A stretch of 64,000 nt of DNA from Drosophila miranda (GCF_003369915.1 NW_022881603.1:1736001-1800000); one strand, 5' to 3'. Positions 1 through 12,725 are shown, counted from the first letter of the stretch. The notes: generated from the sequence alone by a model not told the origin. Numbers and translations: made by a program.

Positions 1-1140
1 GTAATTGAAAAACGAGGGGAATTTTGTGAGTTGCTGCGGACACCGCAACTCTACAGTTATACCCGATACTTAGTCAGTATGCTCTCCTCCGGCAGACGCC
101 GCTAATATTAAACGACACGACAAAGAGTGCGTGCGAGAGAGACAGAAAATCAGTCTGAGCGTGACGTCGGGCGCTGCGTAGCCAGTGCAAATTGATTTGT
201 TCCGTTTGGCTACAAAAATGATCCGATCTGATCCAGATTCAGCAGTCTGATAGATATGGTCATTATCTATGATGCTGCGTTTTTAGTTTTCTCGAATGTG
301 CAATATTGTGGATGCAACAGATTTTCGTCTTTTGTGGGGTCGGAAGGGGGTGGGGCGAAATTCTGAGATATACGTTTTATAGTGAGATCTAACAGAAGTC
401 GCGGATACCAAATTTGGTTACTCTAGCCTTAATAGTCTCTGAGATTTGTGGATGCCCCAGATTTTCGTCCTTTGCCGTGGCGGAAGGGGGTGTGGCGAAA
501 TTTGGACACGAAACGGTCAAGGTCCGATATCACAGGAGTGTGGATACCAAATTTGGTTGCTCTGGCTCTTATAGGTCTGAGATCCTTGAACTCATATTTT
601 GCAATTGACAAAACCGACCATGAAACCTGTGTGTTAGAGAGAGACAGAGCGAGAAAGAATGAAATTGTTTTCTTGATTCTGGCTATAATCATTATACGAT
701 CTGGTTCAGATTTTGCACTGTAGAAGATATGGTCATCCTCACCGATTCTGCGTTTTTGGTTTTATCGTATCTTTAAAAATGTGGATGCCACAGATTTTCG
801 TCCTTTGTGGGGCGGAAGTGGGCGGGGCGAAGTTTTGAAATATTTTTGTAGCAGTGACATATCACAGAAGTCTGGATCCAAAACATCGTTGCTCTAGCTC
901 TTATAGTCTTTGAGCACTAGGCGCTGAAGGGGACGGACGGACGGACGGACGGACGGACGGACGGACGGACGGACGGACGGACAGACGGACAGACAGACAG
1001 GGCTCAATCGACTCGGCTATTGATGCTGATCAAGAATATATATACTTTATGGGGTCGGAAACGATTCCTTCTGGACGTTACACACATCCACTTTTACCAC
1101 AAATCTAATATACCCCAATACTCATTTTGAGTATCGGGTT
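1..1140 (+). repeat. ISY-like unit 1 (type A)
   Basis: The window opens in the last bases of spacer S2 (gtaattgaaa) and the element starts at about base 10. It contains all three sub-repeats and a long GACG run at about 930-1000. It ends in GGGTT rather than GGGTATA and is followed by spacer S1, the same arrangement as unit 4. Confidence 0.85.
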
Positions 1141-1241
1141 TAATAAAAATTTTTCGCGACGGTGGCGTTTTCGAGGCCGGAACATCGAAAGAGAAAAAAT
1201 AATAATCCGAAACATCGAAAGTGCTTAATGGCTATAATTGA
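1141..1241. repeat. Spacer S1 between units 1 and 2
   Basis: About 100 bp beginning TTAATAAAAATTTTTCGCGACG and ending AATTGAA. The same segment follows units 4 and 5, and forms the right half of the compound spacers after units 6, 9, 11 and 13. It has no ISY similarity, so it is probably old flanking DNA carried along in the duplications. Confidence 0.75.
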
Positions 1242-2017
1242 AACGAGGTGGAACGTTGTAAGTTGCTGCGGACACCGCAACTCTACAGTTATACCCGATA
1301 CTTAGTCAGTATGCTCTCCTCCGGCAGACGCCGCTAATACTAAACGACACGACAAAGAGTGCGTGCGAGAGAGACAGAAAATCAGTCTGAGCGTGACGTC
1401 GGGCGCTGCGTAGCCAGTGCAAATTGATTTGTTTCGTTTGGCTATAAAAATTATCTGATCTGGTCCAGATTCAGCAATCTGATAGATATGGTCCTTATCT
1501 ATGATTCTGCGTTTTTAGTTTTCTCGAATGTGCAATTTTGTGGATGCAACAGATTTTCGTTCTTTGTGGGGGCGGAAGGGGGTGGGGCGAAATTCTGAGA
1601 TATACGTTTTATAGTGAGATCTAACAAAAGTGCGGATACCAAATTTGGTTACTCTAGCCTTAATAGTCTCTGAGATTTGTGGATGCCACAGATTTTCGTC
1701 CTTTGTGGGGGCGGAAGTGGGCGGGGCGAAGTTTTGAAATATTTTTGTAGCAGTGACATATCACAGAAGTCTGGATCCAAAAAATCGTTGCTCTAGCTCT
1801 TATAGTCTTTGAGCACTAGGCGCTGAAGGGGACGGACGGACGGACGGACGGACGGACAGACGGACAGACAGACAGGGCTCAATCGACTCGGCTATTGATG
1901 CTGATCAAGAATATATATACTTTATGGGGTCGGAAACGATTCCTTCTGGACGTTACACACATCCACTTTTACCACAAATCTAATATACCCCAATACTCAT
2001 TTTGAGTATCGGGTATA
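1242..2017 (+). repeat. ISY-like unit 2, internally deleted
   Basis: Only about 776 bp long. The first sub-repeat runs directly into the third, so the second sub-repeat and the GA-rich block that follows it are missing. Recombination between neighbouring sub-repeats would explain this. Confidence 0.82.
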
Positions 2018-2020
2018 AAA

Positions 2021-3024
2021 ACGAGGGGGAACGTTGTGAGTTGCTGCGGACACCGCAACTCTACAGTTATACCCGATACTTAGTCAGTATGCTCTCCTCC
2101 GGCAGACGCCGCTAATATTAAACGACACGACAAAGAGTGCGTGCGAGAGAGACAGAAAATCAGTCTGAGCGTGACGTCGGGGGCTGTGTAGCCAGTGCAA
2201 ATTGATTTGTTCCTTTTGGCTATAAAAATGAGCCCCTTTGTGGGGGCGGAAGGGGGTGGGGCGAAATTTTAAGATACACTTTTTATAGTAAGATCTAACA
2301 GGAGTACGGATACCAAATTTGGTTACTCTAGCCTTAATAGTCTCTGAGATTTGTGAATATCCCCAGATTTTCATCCTTTGCGGGGGCGGAAGGGGGTGTG
2401 GCGAAATTTTGAAACAAACTCGTCTCGGTCCGATATATTAGGAGTGTGGATACCAAATTTGGTTGCTCTAGCTTTTATAGTCTCTGAGATCTAGGCGCTA
2501 ATGTTTTACTCTAAGCAAAGCCGGCTATGCTACGTGTGTGTTAGACAGGGCGAGAAAAAATGAAATTGTTTTCTTGATGCTGGCTATAATAATAATACGA
2601 TCTTATTCAAATTCTGCAGTCTAAGAGATATGGTCATTCTCTACGATTCTACGTTTTTGGTTTTCTCATATCTTTAAAATTGTGGATGCCACAGATTTTC
2701 GTCTTTTGTGGGGGCGGAAGTGGGCGGGGCGAAGTTTTGAAATATTTTTGTAGCAGTGACATATCACAGAAGTCTGGATCCAAAACATCGTTGCTCTAGC
2801 TCTTATAGTCTTTGAGCACTAGGCGCTAATAGGGACGGACAGACGGACAGACGGACGGACGGACAGACGGACAGACAGACATGGCTCAATCGACTCGGCT
2901 ATTGATGCTGATCAAGAATATATATTCTTTATAGGGTCGGAAACGATTCCTTCTGGACGTTACACACATCCACTTTTACCACAAATCTAATATACCCCAA
3001 TACTCATTTTGAGTATCGGGTATA
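2021..3024 (+). repeat. ISY-like unit 3 (type B)
   Basis: Type B is recognised by GGGGCTGTGTAGCC, GTGAATATCCCCAG and GCCGGCTATGCTACGTG in place of the type A versions. A deletion joins GGCTATAAAAATGA to GCCCCTTTGTGGGG, removing the leader of the first sub-repeat. Confidence 0.82.
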
Positions 3025-3129
3025 ATAAATTAATGAAACGAGAGTTTCAATTAATAATTTGGAAAATACGTGCTGGACAGGCTGTATTTTAATAAATAAC
3101 GAAATATGTATATCTATTGTAATTGAAAA
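3025..3129. repeat. Spacer S2 between units 3 and 4
   Basis: About 105 bp beginning ATAAATTAATGAAACGAGAG and ending TATTGTAATTGAAA. It contains GAAACGAGAGTTTC, a short inverted repeat. In the compound spacers S2 is continuous with S1; here unit 4 sits exactly between them. Confidence 0.75.
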
Positions 3130-4245
3130 ACGAGGGGAATTTTGTGAGTTGCTGCGGACACCGCAACTCTACAGTTATACCCGATACTTAGTCAGTATGC
3201 TCTCCTCCGGCAGACGCCGCTAATATTAAACGACACGACAAAGAGTGCGTGCGAGAGAGACAGAAAATCAGTCTGAGCGTGACGTCGGGCGCTGCGTAGC
3301 CAGTGCAAATTGATTTGTTCCGTTTGGCTACAAAAATGATCCGATCTGATCCAGATTCAGCAGTCTGATAGATATGGTCATTATCTATGATTCTGCGTTT
3401 TTAGTTTTCTCGAATGTGTAATATTGTGGATGCAACAGATTTTCGTCTTTTGTGGGGGCGGAAGGGGTGGGGCGAAATTCTGAGATAAACGTTTTATAGT
3501 GAGATCTAACAGAAGTGCGGATACCAAATTTGGTTACTCTAGCCTTAATAGTCTCTGAGATTTGTGGATGCCCCAGATTTTCGTCCTTTGCCGTGGCGGA
3601 AGGGGGTGTGGCGAAATTTGGACACGAAACGGTCAAGGTCCGATATCACAGGAGTGTGGATACCAAATTTGGTTGCTCTGGCTCTTATAGGTCTGAGATC
3701 CTTGAACTCATATTTTGCAATTGACAAAACCGACCATGAAACCTGTGTGTTAGAGAGAGACAGAGCGAGAAAGAATGAAATTGTTTTCTTGATTCTGGCT
3801 ATAATCATTATACGATCTGGTTCAGATTTTGCACTGTAGAAGATATGGTCATCCTCACCGATTCTGCGTTTTTGGTTTTATCGTATCTTTAAAAATGTGG
3901 ATGCCACAGATTTTCGTCCTTTGTGGGGGCGGAAGTGGGCGGGGCGAAGTTTTGAAATAGTTTTGTAGCAGTGACATATCACAGAAGTCTGGATCCAAAA
4001 CATCGTTGCTCTAGCTCTTATAGTCTTTGAGCACTAGGCGCTGAAGGGGACGGACGGACGGACGGACGGACGGACGGACGGACGGACAGACGGACAGACA
4101 GACAGGGCTCAATCGACTCGGCTATTGATGCTGATCAAGAATATATATACTTTATGGGGTCGGAAACGATTCCTTCTGGACGTTACACACATCCACTTTT
4201 ACCACAAATCTAATATACCCCAATACTCATTTTGAGTATCGGGTT
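3130..4245 (+). repeat. ISY-like unit 4 (type A), between S2 and S1
   Basis: Nearly identical to unit 1, 3.12 kb upstream. S2 lies on its left and S1 on its right, while elsewhere S2 and S1 are joined. Unit 4 (and unit 1) therefore marks a filled insertion site with matching empty sites nearby. Confidence 0.84.
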
Positions 4246-4347
4246 TAATAAAAATTTTTCGCGACGGTGGCGTTTTCGAGGCCGGAACATCGAAAGAGAA
4301 AAAATAATAATCCGAAACATCGAAAGTGCTTAATGGCTAGAATTGAA
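4246..4347. repeat. Spacer S1 between units 4 and 5
   Basis: Same S1 segment as at 1141, ending GGCTAGAATTGAA before the next unit. Confidence 0.72.
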
Positions 4348-5476
4348 ACGAGGTGGAACGTTGTAAGTTGCTGCGGACACCGCAACTCTACAGTTATACC
4401 CGATACTTAGTCAGTATGCTCTCCTCCGGCAGACGCCGCTAATATTAAGCGACACGACAAAGAGTGCGTGCGAGAGAGACAGAAAATCAGTCTGAGCGTG
4501 ACGTCGGGCGCTGCGTAGCCAGTGCAAATTGATTTGTTCCGTTTGGCTATAAAAATTATCTGATCTGGTCCAGATTCAGCAGTCTGATAGATATGGTCAT
4601 TATCTATGATTCTGCGTTTTTAGTTTTCTCGAATGTGTAATATTGTGGATGCAACAGATTTTCGTCTTTTGTGGGGGCGGAAGGGGGTGGGGCGAAATTC
4701 TGAGATATACGTTTTATAGTGAGATCTAACAGAAGTGCGGATACCAAATTTGGTTACTCTAGCCTTAATAGTCTCTGAGATTTGTGGATGCCCCAGATTT
4801 TCGTCCTTTGCCGTGGCGGAAGGGGGTGTGGCGAAATTTGGACACGAAACGGTCAAGGTCCGATATCACAGGAGTGTGGATACCAAATTTGGTTGCTCTG
4901 GCTCTTATAGGTCTGAGATCCTTGAACTCATATTTTGCAATTGACAAAACCGACCATGAAACCTGTGTGTTAGAGAGAGACAGAGCGAGAAAGAATGAAA
5001 TTGTTTTCTTGATTCTGGCTATAATCATTATTCGATCTGGTTCAGATTTTGCACTGTAGAAGATATGGTCATCCTCACCGATTCTGCGTTTTTGGTTTTA
5101 TCGTATCTTTAAAAATGTGGATGCCACAGATTTTCGTCCTTTGTGGGGGCGGAAGTGGGCGGGGCGAAGTTTTGAAATATTTTTGTAGCAGTGACATATC
5201 ACAGAAGTCTGGATCCAAAACATCTTTGCTCTAGCTCTTATAGTCTTTGAGCACTAGGCGCTGAAGGGGACGGACGGACGGACGGACGGACGGACGGACG
5301 GACGGACGGACGGACGGACAGACGGACAGACAGACAGGGCTCAATCGACTCGGCTATTGATGCTGATCAAGAATATATATACTTTATGGGTCGGAAACGA
5401 TTCCTTCTGGACGTTACACACATCCACTTTTACCACAAATCTAATATACCCCAATACTCATTTTGAGTATCTGGTT
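4348..5476 (+). repeat. ISY-like unit 5 (type A)
   Basis: Complete type A unit with one of the longest GACG runs (about 5270-5335). It ends CTGGTT, a variant of GGGTT, and is followed by S1. Confidence 0.83.
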
Positions 5477-5579
5477 TAATAAAAATTTTTTCGCGACGGT
5501 GGCGTTTTCGAGGCCGGAACATCGAAAGAGAAAAAATAATAATCCGAAACATCGAAAGTGCTTAATGGCTAGAATTGAA
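5477..5579. repeat. Spacer S1 between units 5 and 6
   Basis: S1 again, with one extra T in the ATTTTTTCGCG run. Confidence 0.7.
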
Positions 5580-6692
5580 ACGAGGTGGAACGTTGTAAGT
5601 TGCTGCGGACACCGCAACTCTACAGTTATACCCGATACTTAGTCAGTATGCTCTCCTCCGGCAGACGCCGCTAATATTAAACGACACGACAAAGAGTGCG
5701 TGCGAGAGAGACAGAAAATCAGTCTGAGCGTGACGTCGGGCGCTGCGTAGCCAGTGCAAATTGATTTGTTCCGTTTGGCTATAAAAATTATCTGATCTGG
5801 TCCAGATTCAGCAATCTGATAGATATGGTCCTTATCTATGATTCTGCGTTTTTAGTTTTCTCGAATGTGCAATTTTGTGGATGCAACAGATTTTCGTCCT
5901 TTGTGGGGGCGGAAGAGGGTGGGGCGAAATTCTGAGATATACGTTTTATAGTGAGATCTAACAGAAGTGCGGATACCAAATTTGGTTACTCTAGCCTTAA
6001 TAGTCTCTGAGATTTGTGGATGCCCCAGATTTTCGTCCTTTGCGGGGGCGGAAGGGGGTGTGGCGAAATTTGGACATGAAACGGTCAAGGTCCGATATCA
6101 CAGGAGTGTGGATACCAAATTTGGTTGCTCTGGCTCTTATAGGTTCTGAGATCCTTGAACTCATATTTTGCAATTGGCAAAACCGACCATGAAACCTGTG
6201 TGTTAGAGAGAGACAGAGCGAGAAAGAATGAAATTGTTTTCTTGATTCTGGCTATAATAATTATACGATCTGGTTGAGATCTTCCATTCTAAAACATATA
6301 GTCATCCTCTACGATTCTGCGTTTTTGGTTTTATCGTATCTTTAAAAATGTGGATGCCACAGACTTTCGTAGTTTGTGGGGGCGGAAGTGGGCGGGGCGA
6401 AGTTTTGAAATATTTTTGTAGCAGTGACATATCACAGAAGTCTGGATCCAAGACATCGTTGCTCTAGCTCTTATAGTCTTTGAGCACTAGGCGCTAATAG
6501 GGACGGACAGACGGACAGACGGACGGACGGACAGACGGACAGACAGACATGGCTCAATCGCCTCGGCTATTGATGCTGATCAAGAATATATATACTTTAT
6601 AGGGTCGGAAACGATTCCTTCTGGACGTTACACACATCCACTTTTACCACAAATCTAATATACCCCAATACTCATTTTGAGTATCGGGTATA
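5580..6692 (+). repeat. ISY-like unit 6 (type A with A/B-like end)
   Basis: Complete unit. Its microsatellite (about 6500-6550) has the B-type GACAGACGGACAG pattern and GGACATGGCTC, and it is followed by the compound S2+S1 spacer, as type B units are. This suggests exchange between types. Confidence 0.82.
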
Positions 6693-6895
6693 ATAAATTA
6701 ATGAAACGAGAGTTTCAATTAATAATTTGGAAAATACGAGCTGGACAGGCTGTATTTTAATAGATAACGAAATATGTATATCTATTGTAATTGAAAAATA
6801 AAAAATTTTCGCGACGGTGGCGTTTTCGAGGCCGGAACATCGAAAGAGAAAAAATAATAATCCGAAACATCGAGTGCTTAATGGCTAGAATTGAA
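6693..6895. repeat. Compound spacer S2+S1 (empty insertion site)
   Basis: S2 runs directly into S1 through ATTGAAAAATAAAAAATTTT. This is the empty version of the site occupied by unit 4. The same compound spacer occurs at about 10224, 12726 and 15152. Confidence 0.78.
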
Positions 6896-8006
6896 ACGAG
6901 GTGGAACGTTGTAAGTTGCTGCGGACACCGCAACTCTACAGTTATACCCGATACTTAGTCAGTATGATTCCTGCGGCAGACGCCGCTAATATTGAACCAC
7001 ACGACAAAGAGTGCGTGCGAGAGAGACAGAAAATCAGTCTGAGCGTGACGTCGGGCGCTGCGTAGCCAGTGCAAATTGATTTGTTCCGTTTGGCTACAAA
7101 AATGATCCGATCTGATCCAGATTCAGCAATCTGATAGATATGGTCATTATCTATGATTCTGCGTTTTTAGTTTTCTCGAATGTGCAATATTGTGGATGCA
7201 ACAGATTTTCGTCTTTTGTGGGGGCGGAAGGGGGTGGGGCGAAATTCTGAGATATACGTTTTATAGTGAGATCAAACAGAAGTGCGGATACCAAATTTAG
7301 TTACTCTAGCCTTAATAGTCTCTGAGATTTGTGGATGCCCCAGATTTTCGTCCTTTGCGATGCGGAAGGGGGTGTGGCGAAATTTGGACACGAAACGGTC
7401 AAGGTCCGATATCACAGGAGTGTGGATACCAAATTTGGTTGCTCTGGCTCTTATAGGTTCTGAGATCCTTGAGCTCATATTTTGCAATTGACAAAACCGA
7501 CCATGAAACCTGTGTGTTAGAGAGAGACAGAGCGAGAAAGAATGAAATTGTTTTCTTGATTCTGGCTATAATCATTATACGATCTGGTTCAGATTTTGCA
7601 CTGTAGAACATATAGTCATCCTCTACGATTCTGCGTTTTTGGTTTTATCGTATCTTTAAAAATGTGGATGCCACAGATTTTCGTCCTTTGTGGGGGCGGA
7701 AGTGGGCGGGGCGAAGTTTTGAAATATTTTTTTAGCAGTGACATATCACAGAAGTCTGGATCCAAAACATCGTTGCTCTAGCTCTTATAGTCTTTGAGCA
7801 CTAGGCGCTGAAGGGGACGGACGGACGGACGGACGGACGGACGGACAGATGGACAGACAGACAGGGCTCAATCGACTCGGCTATTGATGCTGATCAAGAA
7901 TATATATACTTTATGGGGTCGGAAACGATTCCTTCTGGACGTTACACACATCCACTTTTACCACAAATCTAATATACCCCAAAACTCATTTTGAGTATCG
8001 GGTATA
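6896..8006 (+). repeat. ISY-like unit 7 (type A, ATTCCTGCGG 5' variant)
   Basis: Starts with CAGTATGATTCCTGCGGCAG where other units have CAGTATGCTCTCCTCCGGCAG, and has TTGAACCACACG. Units 10, 12 and 14 share these variants and, like unit 7, stand right after a compound spacer. Confidence 0.83.
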
Positions 8007-8009
8007 AAA

Positions 8010-9121
8010 ACGAGGGGGAACGTTGTGAGTTGCTGCGGACACCGCAACTCTACAGTTATACCCGTTACTTAGTCAGTATGCTCTCCTCCGGCAGACGCCG
8101 CTAATATTAAACGACACGACAAAGAGTGCGTGCGAGGAGACAGAAAATCAGTCTGAGCGTGACGTCGGGCGCTGCGTAGCCAGTGCAAATTGATTTGTTC
8201 CGTTTGGCTACAAAAATTATCTGATCTGATCCAGATTCAGCAATCTGATAGATATGGTCATTATCTATGATTCTGCGTTTTTAGTTTTCTCGAATGTGCA
8301 ATATTGTGGATGCAACAGATTTTCGTTCTTTTGTGGGGGCGGAAGGGGTGGGGCGAAATTCTGAGATGTACGTTTTATAGTGAGATCTAACAAAAGTGCG
8401 GATACCAAATTTGGTTACTCTAGCCTTAATAGTCTCTGAGATTTGTGGATGCCCCAGATTTTCGTCCTTTGCGGGGGCGGAAGGGGGTGTGGCGAAATTT
8501 GGACATGAAACGGTCAAGGTCCGATATCACAGGAGTGTGGATACCAAATTTGGTTGCTCTGGCTCTTATAGGTTCTGAGATCCTTGAACTCATATTTTGC
8601 AATTGGCAAGACCGACCATGAAACCTGTGTGTTAGAGAGAGACAGAGCGAGAAAGAATGAAATTGTTTTCTTGATTCTGGCTATAATAATTATACGATCT
8701 GGTTGAGATCTTCTATTCTAAAACATATAGTCATCCTCTACGATTCTGCGTTTTTGGTTTTATCGTATCTTTAAAAATGTGGATGCCACAGATTTTCGTC
8801 CTTTGTGGGGGCGGAAGTGGGCGGGGCGAAGTTTTGAAATATTTTTGTAGCAGTGACATATCACAGAAGTCTGGATACAAAACATCGTTGCTCTAGCTCT
8901 TATAGTCTTTGAGCACAAGGCGCTGAAGGGGACGGACAGACGAACGGACGGACAGACGGAGAGACGGACAGACAGACATGGCTCAATCGACTCGGCTATT
9001 GATGCTGATCAAGAATATATATACTTTATGGGGTCGGAAACGATTCCTTCTGGACGTTACACACATCCACTTTTACCACAAATCTAATATACCCCAATAC
9101 TCATTTTGAGTATCGGGTATA
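8010..9121 (+). repeat. ISY-like unit 8 (type A)
   Basis: Joined to unit 7 with no spacer. It carries an irregular microsatellite (GACGAACGGACGGACAGACG, about 8930-8980) also present in unit 10. Confidence 0.82.
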
Positions 9122-9125
9122 AAAA

Positions 9126-10223
9126 ACGAGGGGAACGTTGTGAGTTGCTGCGGACACCGCAACTCTACAGTTATACCCGATACTTAGTCAGTATGCTCTC
9201 CTCCGGCAGACGCCGCTAATATTAAACGACACGACAAAGAGTGCGTGCGAGAGAGACAGAAAATCAGTCTGAGCGTGACGTCGGGGGCTGTGTAGCCAGT
9301 GCAAATTGATTTGTTCCTTTTGGCTATAAAAATTATCTGATCTAATCCAGATTTAGCAATCTGATAGATATGATCATTATCTATGATTCTGCGTTTTTAG
9401 TTTTCTCGTATCCTCAATATTGTGGATGCAACAGATTTTCGTCCTTTGTGGGGGCGGAAGGTGGTGGGGCGAAATTTTGAGATACACGTTTTATAGTAAG
9501 AGCTAACAGGAGTGCGGATACCGAATTTGGTTACTCTAGCCTTAATAGTCTCTGAGATTTGTGAATATCCCCAGATTTTCATCCTTTGCGGGGGCGGAAG
9601 GGGGTGTGGCGAAATTTTGAAACAAACTCGTCTCGGTCCGATATATTAGGAGTGTGGATACCAAATTTGGTTGCTCTAGCTTTTATAGTCTTTGAGATCT
9701 AGGCGCTAATGTTTTACTCTAAGCAAAGCCGGCTATGCTACGTGTGTGTTAGACAGGGCGAGAAAAAATGAAATTGTTTTCTTGATGCTGGCTATAATAA
9801 TAATACGATCTTATTCAAATTCTGCAGTCTAAAAGATATGGTCATTCTCTACGATTCTGCGTTTTTGGTTTTCTCGTATCTTTAAAATTGTGGATGCCAC
9901 AGATTTTCGTCCCTTGTTGGGGCGGAAGTGGGCGGGGCGAAGTTTTCAAATATTTTTGTAGCAGTGACATATCCCAGAAGTCTGGATCCAAAACATCGTT
10001 GCTCTAGCTCTTATAGTTTTGAGCACTAGGCGCTAATAGGGACGGACAGACGGACGGACGGACAGACGGACAGACAGACATGGCTCAATCGACTCGGCTA
10101 TTGATGCTGATCAAGAATATATATACTTTATAGGGTCGGAAACGATTCCTTCTGGACGTTACACACATCCACTTTTACCACAAATCTAATATACCCCAAT
10201 ACTCATTTTGAGTATCGGGTATA
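9126..10223 (+). repeat. ISY-like unit 9 (type B)
   Basis: Type B markers throughout, including GAGCTAACAGGAGTGCGG and the CCCTTGTTGGGGCGG variant in the third sub-repeat shared only with units 11 and 13. Confidence 0.83.
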
Positions 10224-10428
10224 ATAAATTAATGAAACGAGAGTTTCATTTAATAATTTTGAAAATACGAGCTGGACAGGCTGTATTTTAATAGATAACA
10301 AAATATGTATATCTATTGTAATTGAAAAATAAAAAATTTTCGCGACGGTGGCGTTTTCGAGGCCGGAACATCGAAAGAGAAAAAATAATAATCCGAAACA
10401 TCGAAAGTGCTTAATGGCTAGAATTGAA
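10224..10428. repeat. Compound spacer S2+S1
   Basis: Same compound spacer as at 6693, with TTTCATTTAATAATTTTGAA in S2, a variant also found at 12726. Confidence 0.76.
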
Positions 10429-11536
10429 ACGAGGTGGAACGTTGTGAGTTGCTGCGGACACCGCAACTCTACAGTTATACCCGATACTAAGTCAGTATGA
10501 TTCCTGCGGCAGACGCCGCTAATATTGAACCACACGACAAAGAGTGCGTGCGAGAGAGACAGAAAATCAGTCTGAACGTGACGTCGGGCGCTGCGTAGCC
10601 ACTGAAAATTGATTTCTTGCTTTTGGCTACAAAAATGATCCGATCTGATCCAGATTCAGCAATCTGATAGATATGGTCATTATCTATGATTCTGCGTTTT
10701 TAGTTTTCTCGAATGTGCAATATTGTGGATGCAACAGATTTTCGTCTTTTGTGGGGGCGGAAGGGGGTGGGGCAAAATTCTGAGATAAACGTTTTATAGT
10801 GAGATCTAACAGAAGTGCGGATACCAAATTTGGTTACTCTAGCCTTAATAGTCTCTGAGATTTGTGGATGCCCCAGATTTTCGTCCTTTGCGGGGGCGGA
10901 AGGGGGTGTGGCGAAATTTGGACACGAAACGGTCAAGGTCCGATATCACAGGAGTGTGGATACCAAATTTGGTTGCTCTGGCTCTTATAGGTTCTGAGAT
11001 CCTTGAACTCATATTTTGCAATTGACAAAACCGACCATGAAACCTGTGTGTTAGAGAGAGACAGAGCGAGAAAGAATGAAATTGTTTTCTTGATTCTGGC
11101 TATAATCATTATACGATCTGGTTCAGATTTTGCACTGTAGAAGATATGGTCATCCTCACCGATTCTGCGTTTTTGGTTTTATCGTATCTTTAAAAATGTG
11201 GATGCCACAGACTTTCGTCCTTTGTGGGGGCGGAAGTGGGCGGGGCGAAGTTTTGAAATATTTTTGTAGCAGTGACATATCACAGAAGTCTGGATCCAAA
11301 ACATCGTTGCTCTAGCTCTTATAGTCTTTGAGCACTAGGCGCTGAAGGGGACGGACAGACGAACGGACGGACAGACGGAGAGACGGACAGACAGACATGG
11401 CTCAATCGACTCGGCTATTGATGCTGATCAAGAATATATATACTTTATGGGGTCGGAAACGATTCCTTCTGGACGTTACACACATCCACTTTTACCACAA
11501 ACCTAATATACCCCAATACTCATTTTGAGTATCGGG

Positions 11537-11540
<4 letters not shown>
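10429..11540 (+). repeat. ISY-like unit 10 (type A)
   Basis: First half of a 2.43-2.50 kb A-B dimer with unit 11. It has the ATTCCTGCGG 5' variant and the GACGAACGG microsatellite seen in unit 8. Confidence 0.83.

Positions 11541-11621
<81 letters not shown>
11540..11621. repeat. 82-bp poly(A) run between units 10 and 11
   Basis: The normal junction is a run of 3-6 A. Here it is 82 uninterrupted A, followed by TAAAAAACG. It accounts for most of the length difference between this dimer and the next one (about 2501 against 2428 bp). Confidence 0.92.
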
Positions 11622-11623
<2 letters not shown>

Positions 11624-11627
11624 AAAA

Positions 11628-12725
11628 ACGAGGGGAACGTTGTGAGTTGCTGCGGACACCGCAACTCTACAGTTATACCCGATACTTAGTCAGTATGCTC
11701 TCCTCCGGCAGACGCCGCTAATATTAAACGACACGACAAAGAGTGCGTGCGAGAGAGACAGAAAATCAGTCTGAGCGTGACGTCGGGGCTGTGTAGCCAG
11801 TGCAAATTGATTTGTTCCTTTTGGCTATAAAAATTATCTGATCTAATCCAGATTTAGCAATCTGATAGATATGATCATTATCTATGATTCTGCGTTTTTA
11901 GTTTTCTCGTATCCTCAATATTGTGGATGCAACAGATTTTCGTCCTTTGTGGGGGCGGAAGGTGGTGGGGCGAAATTTTGAGATACACGTTTTATAGTAA
12001 GAGCTAACAGGAGTGCGGATACCGAATTTGGTTACTCTAGCCTTAATAGTCTCTGAGATTTGTGAATATCCCCAGATTTTCATCCTTTGCGGGGGCGGAA
12101 GGGGGTGTGGCGAAATTTTGAAACAAACTCGTCTCGGTCCGATATATTAGGAGTGTGGATACCAAATTTGGTTGCTCTAGCTTTTATAGTCTTTGAGATC
12201 TAGGCGCTAATGTTTTACTCTAAGCAAAGCCGGCTATGCTACGTGTGTGTTAGACAGGGCGAGAAAAAATGAAATTGTTTTCTTGATGCTGGCTATAATA
12301 ATAATACGATCTTATTCAAATTCTGCAGTCTAAAAGATATGGTCATTCTCTACGATTCTGCGTTTTTGGTTTTCTCGTATCTTTAAAATTGTGGATGCCA
12401 CAGATTTTCGTCCCTTGTTGGGGCGGAAGTGGGCGGGGCGAAGTTTTCAAATATTTTTGTAGCAGTGACATATCCCAGAAGTCTGGATCCAAAACATCGT
12501 TGCTCTAGCTCTTATAGTTTTTGAGCACTAGGCGCTAATAGGGACGGACAGACGGACGGACGGACAGACGGACAGACAGACATGGCTCAATCGACTCGGC
12601 TATTGATGCTGATCAAGAATATATATACTTTATAGGGTCGGAAACGATTCCTTCTGGACGTTACACACATCCACTTTTACCACAAATCTAATATACCCCA
12701 ATACTCATTTTGAGTATCGGGTATA
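11628..12725 (+). repeat. ISY-like unit 11 (type B)
   Basis: Almost the same sequence as unit 9 and unit 13, including the downstream compound spacer. Second half of an A-B dimer. Confidence 0.83.
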
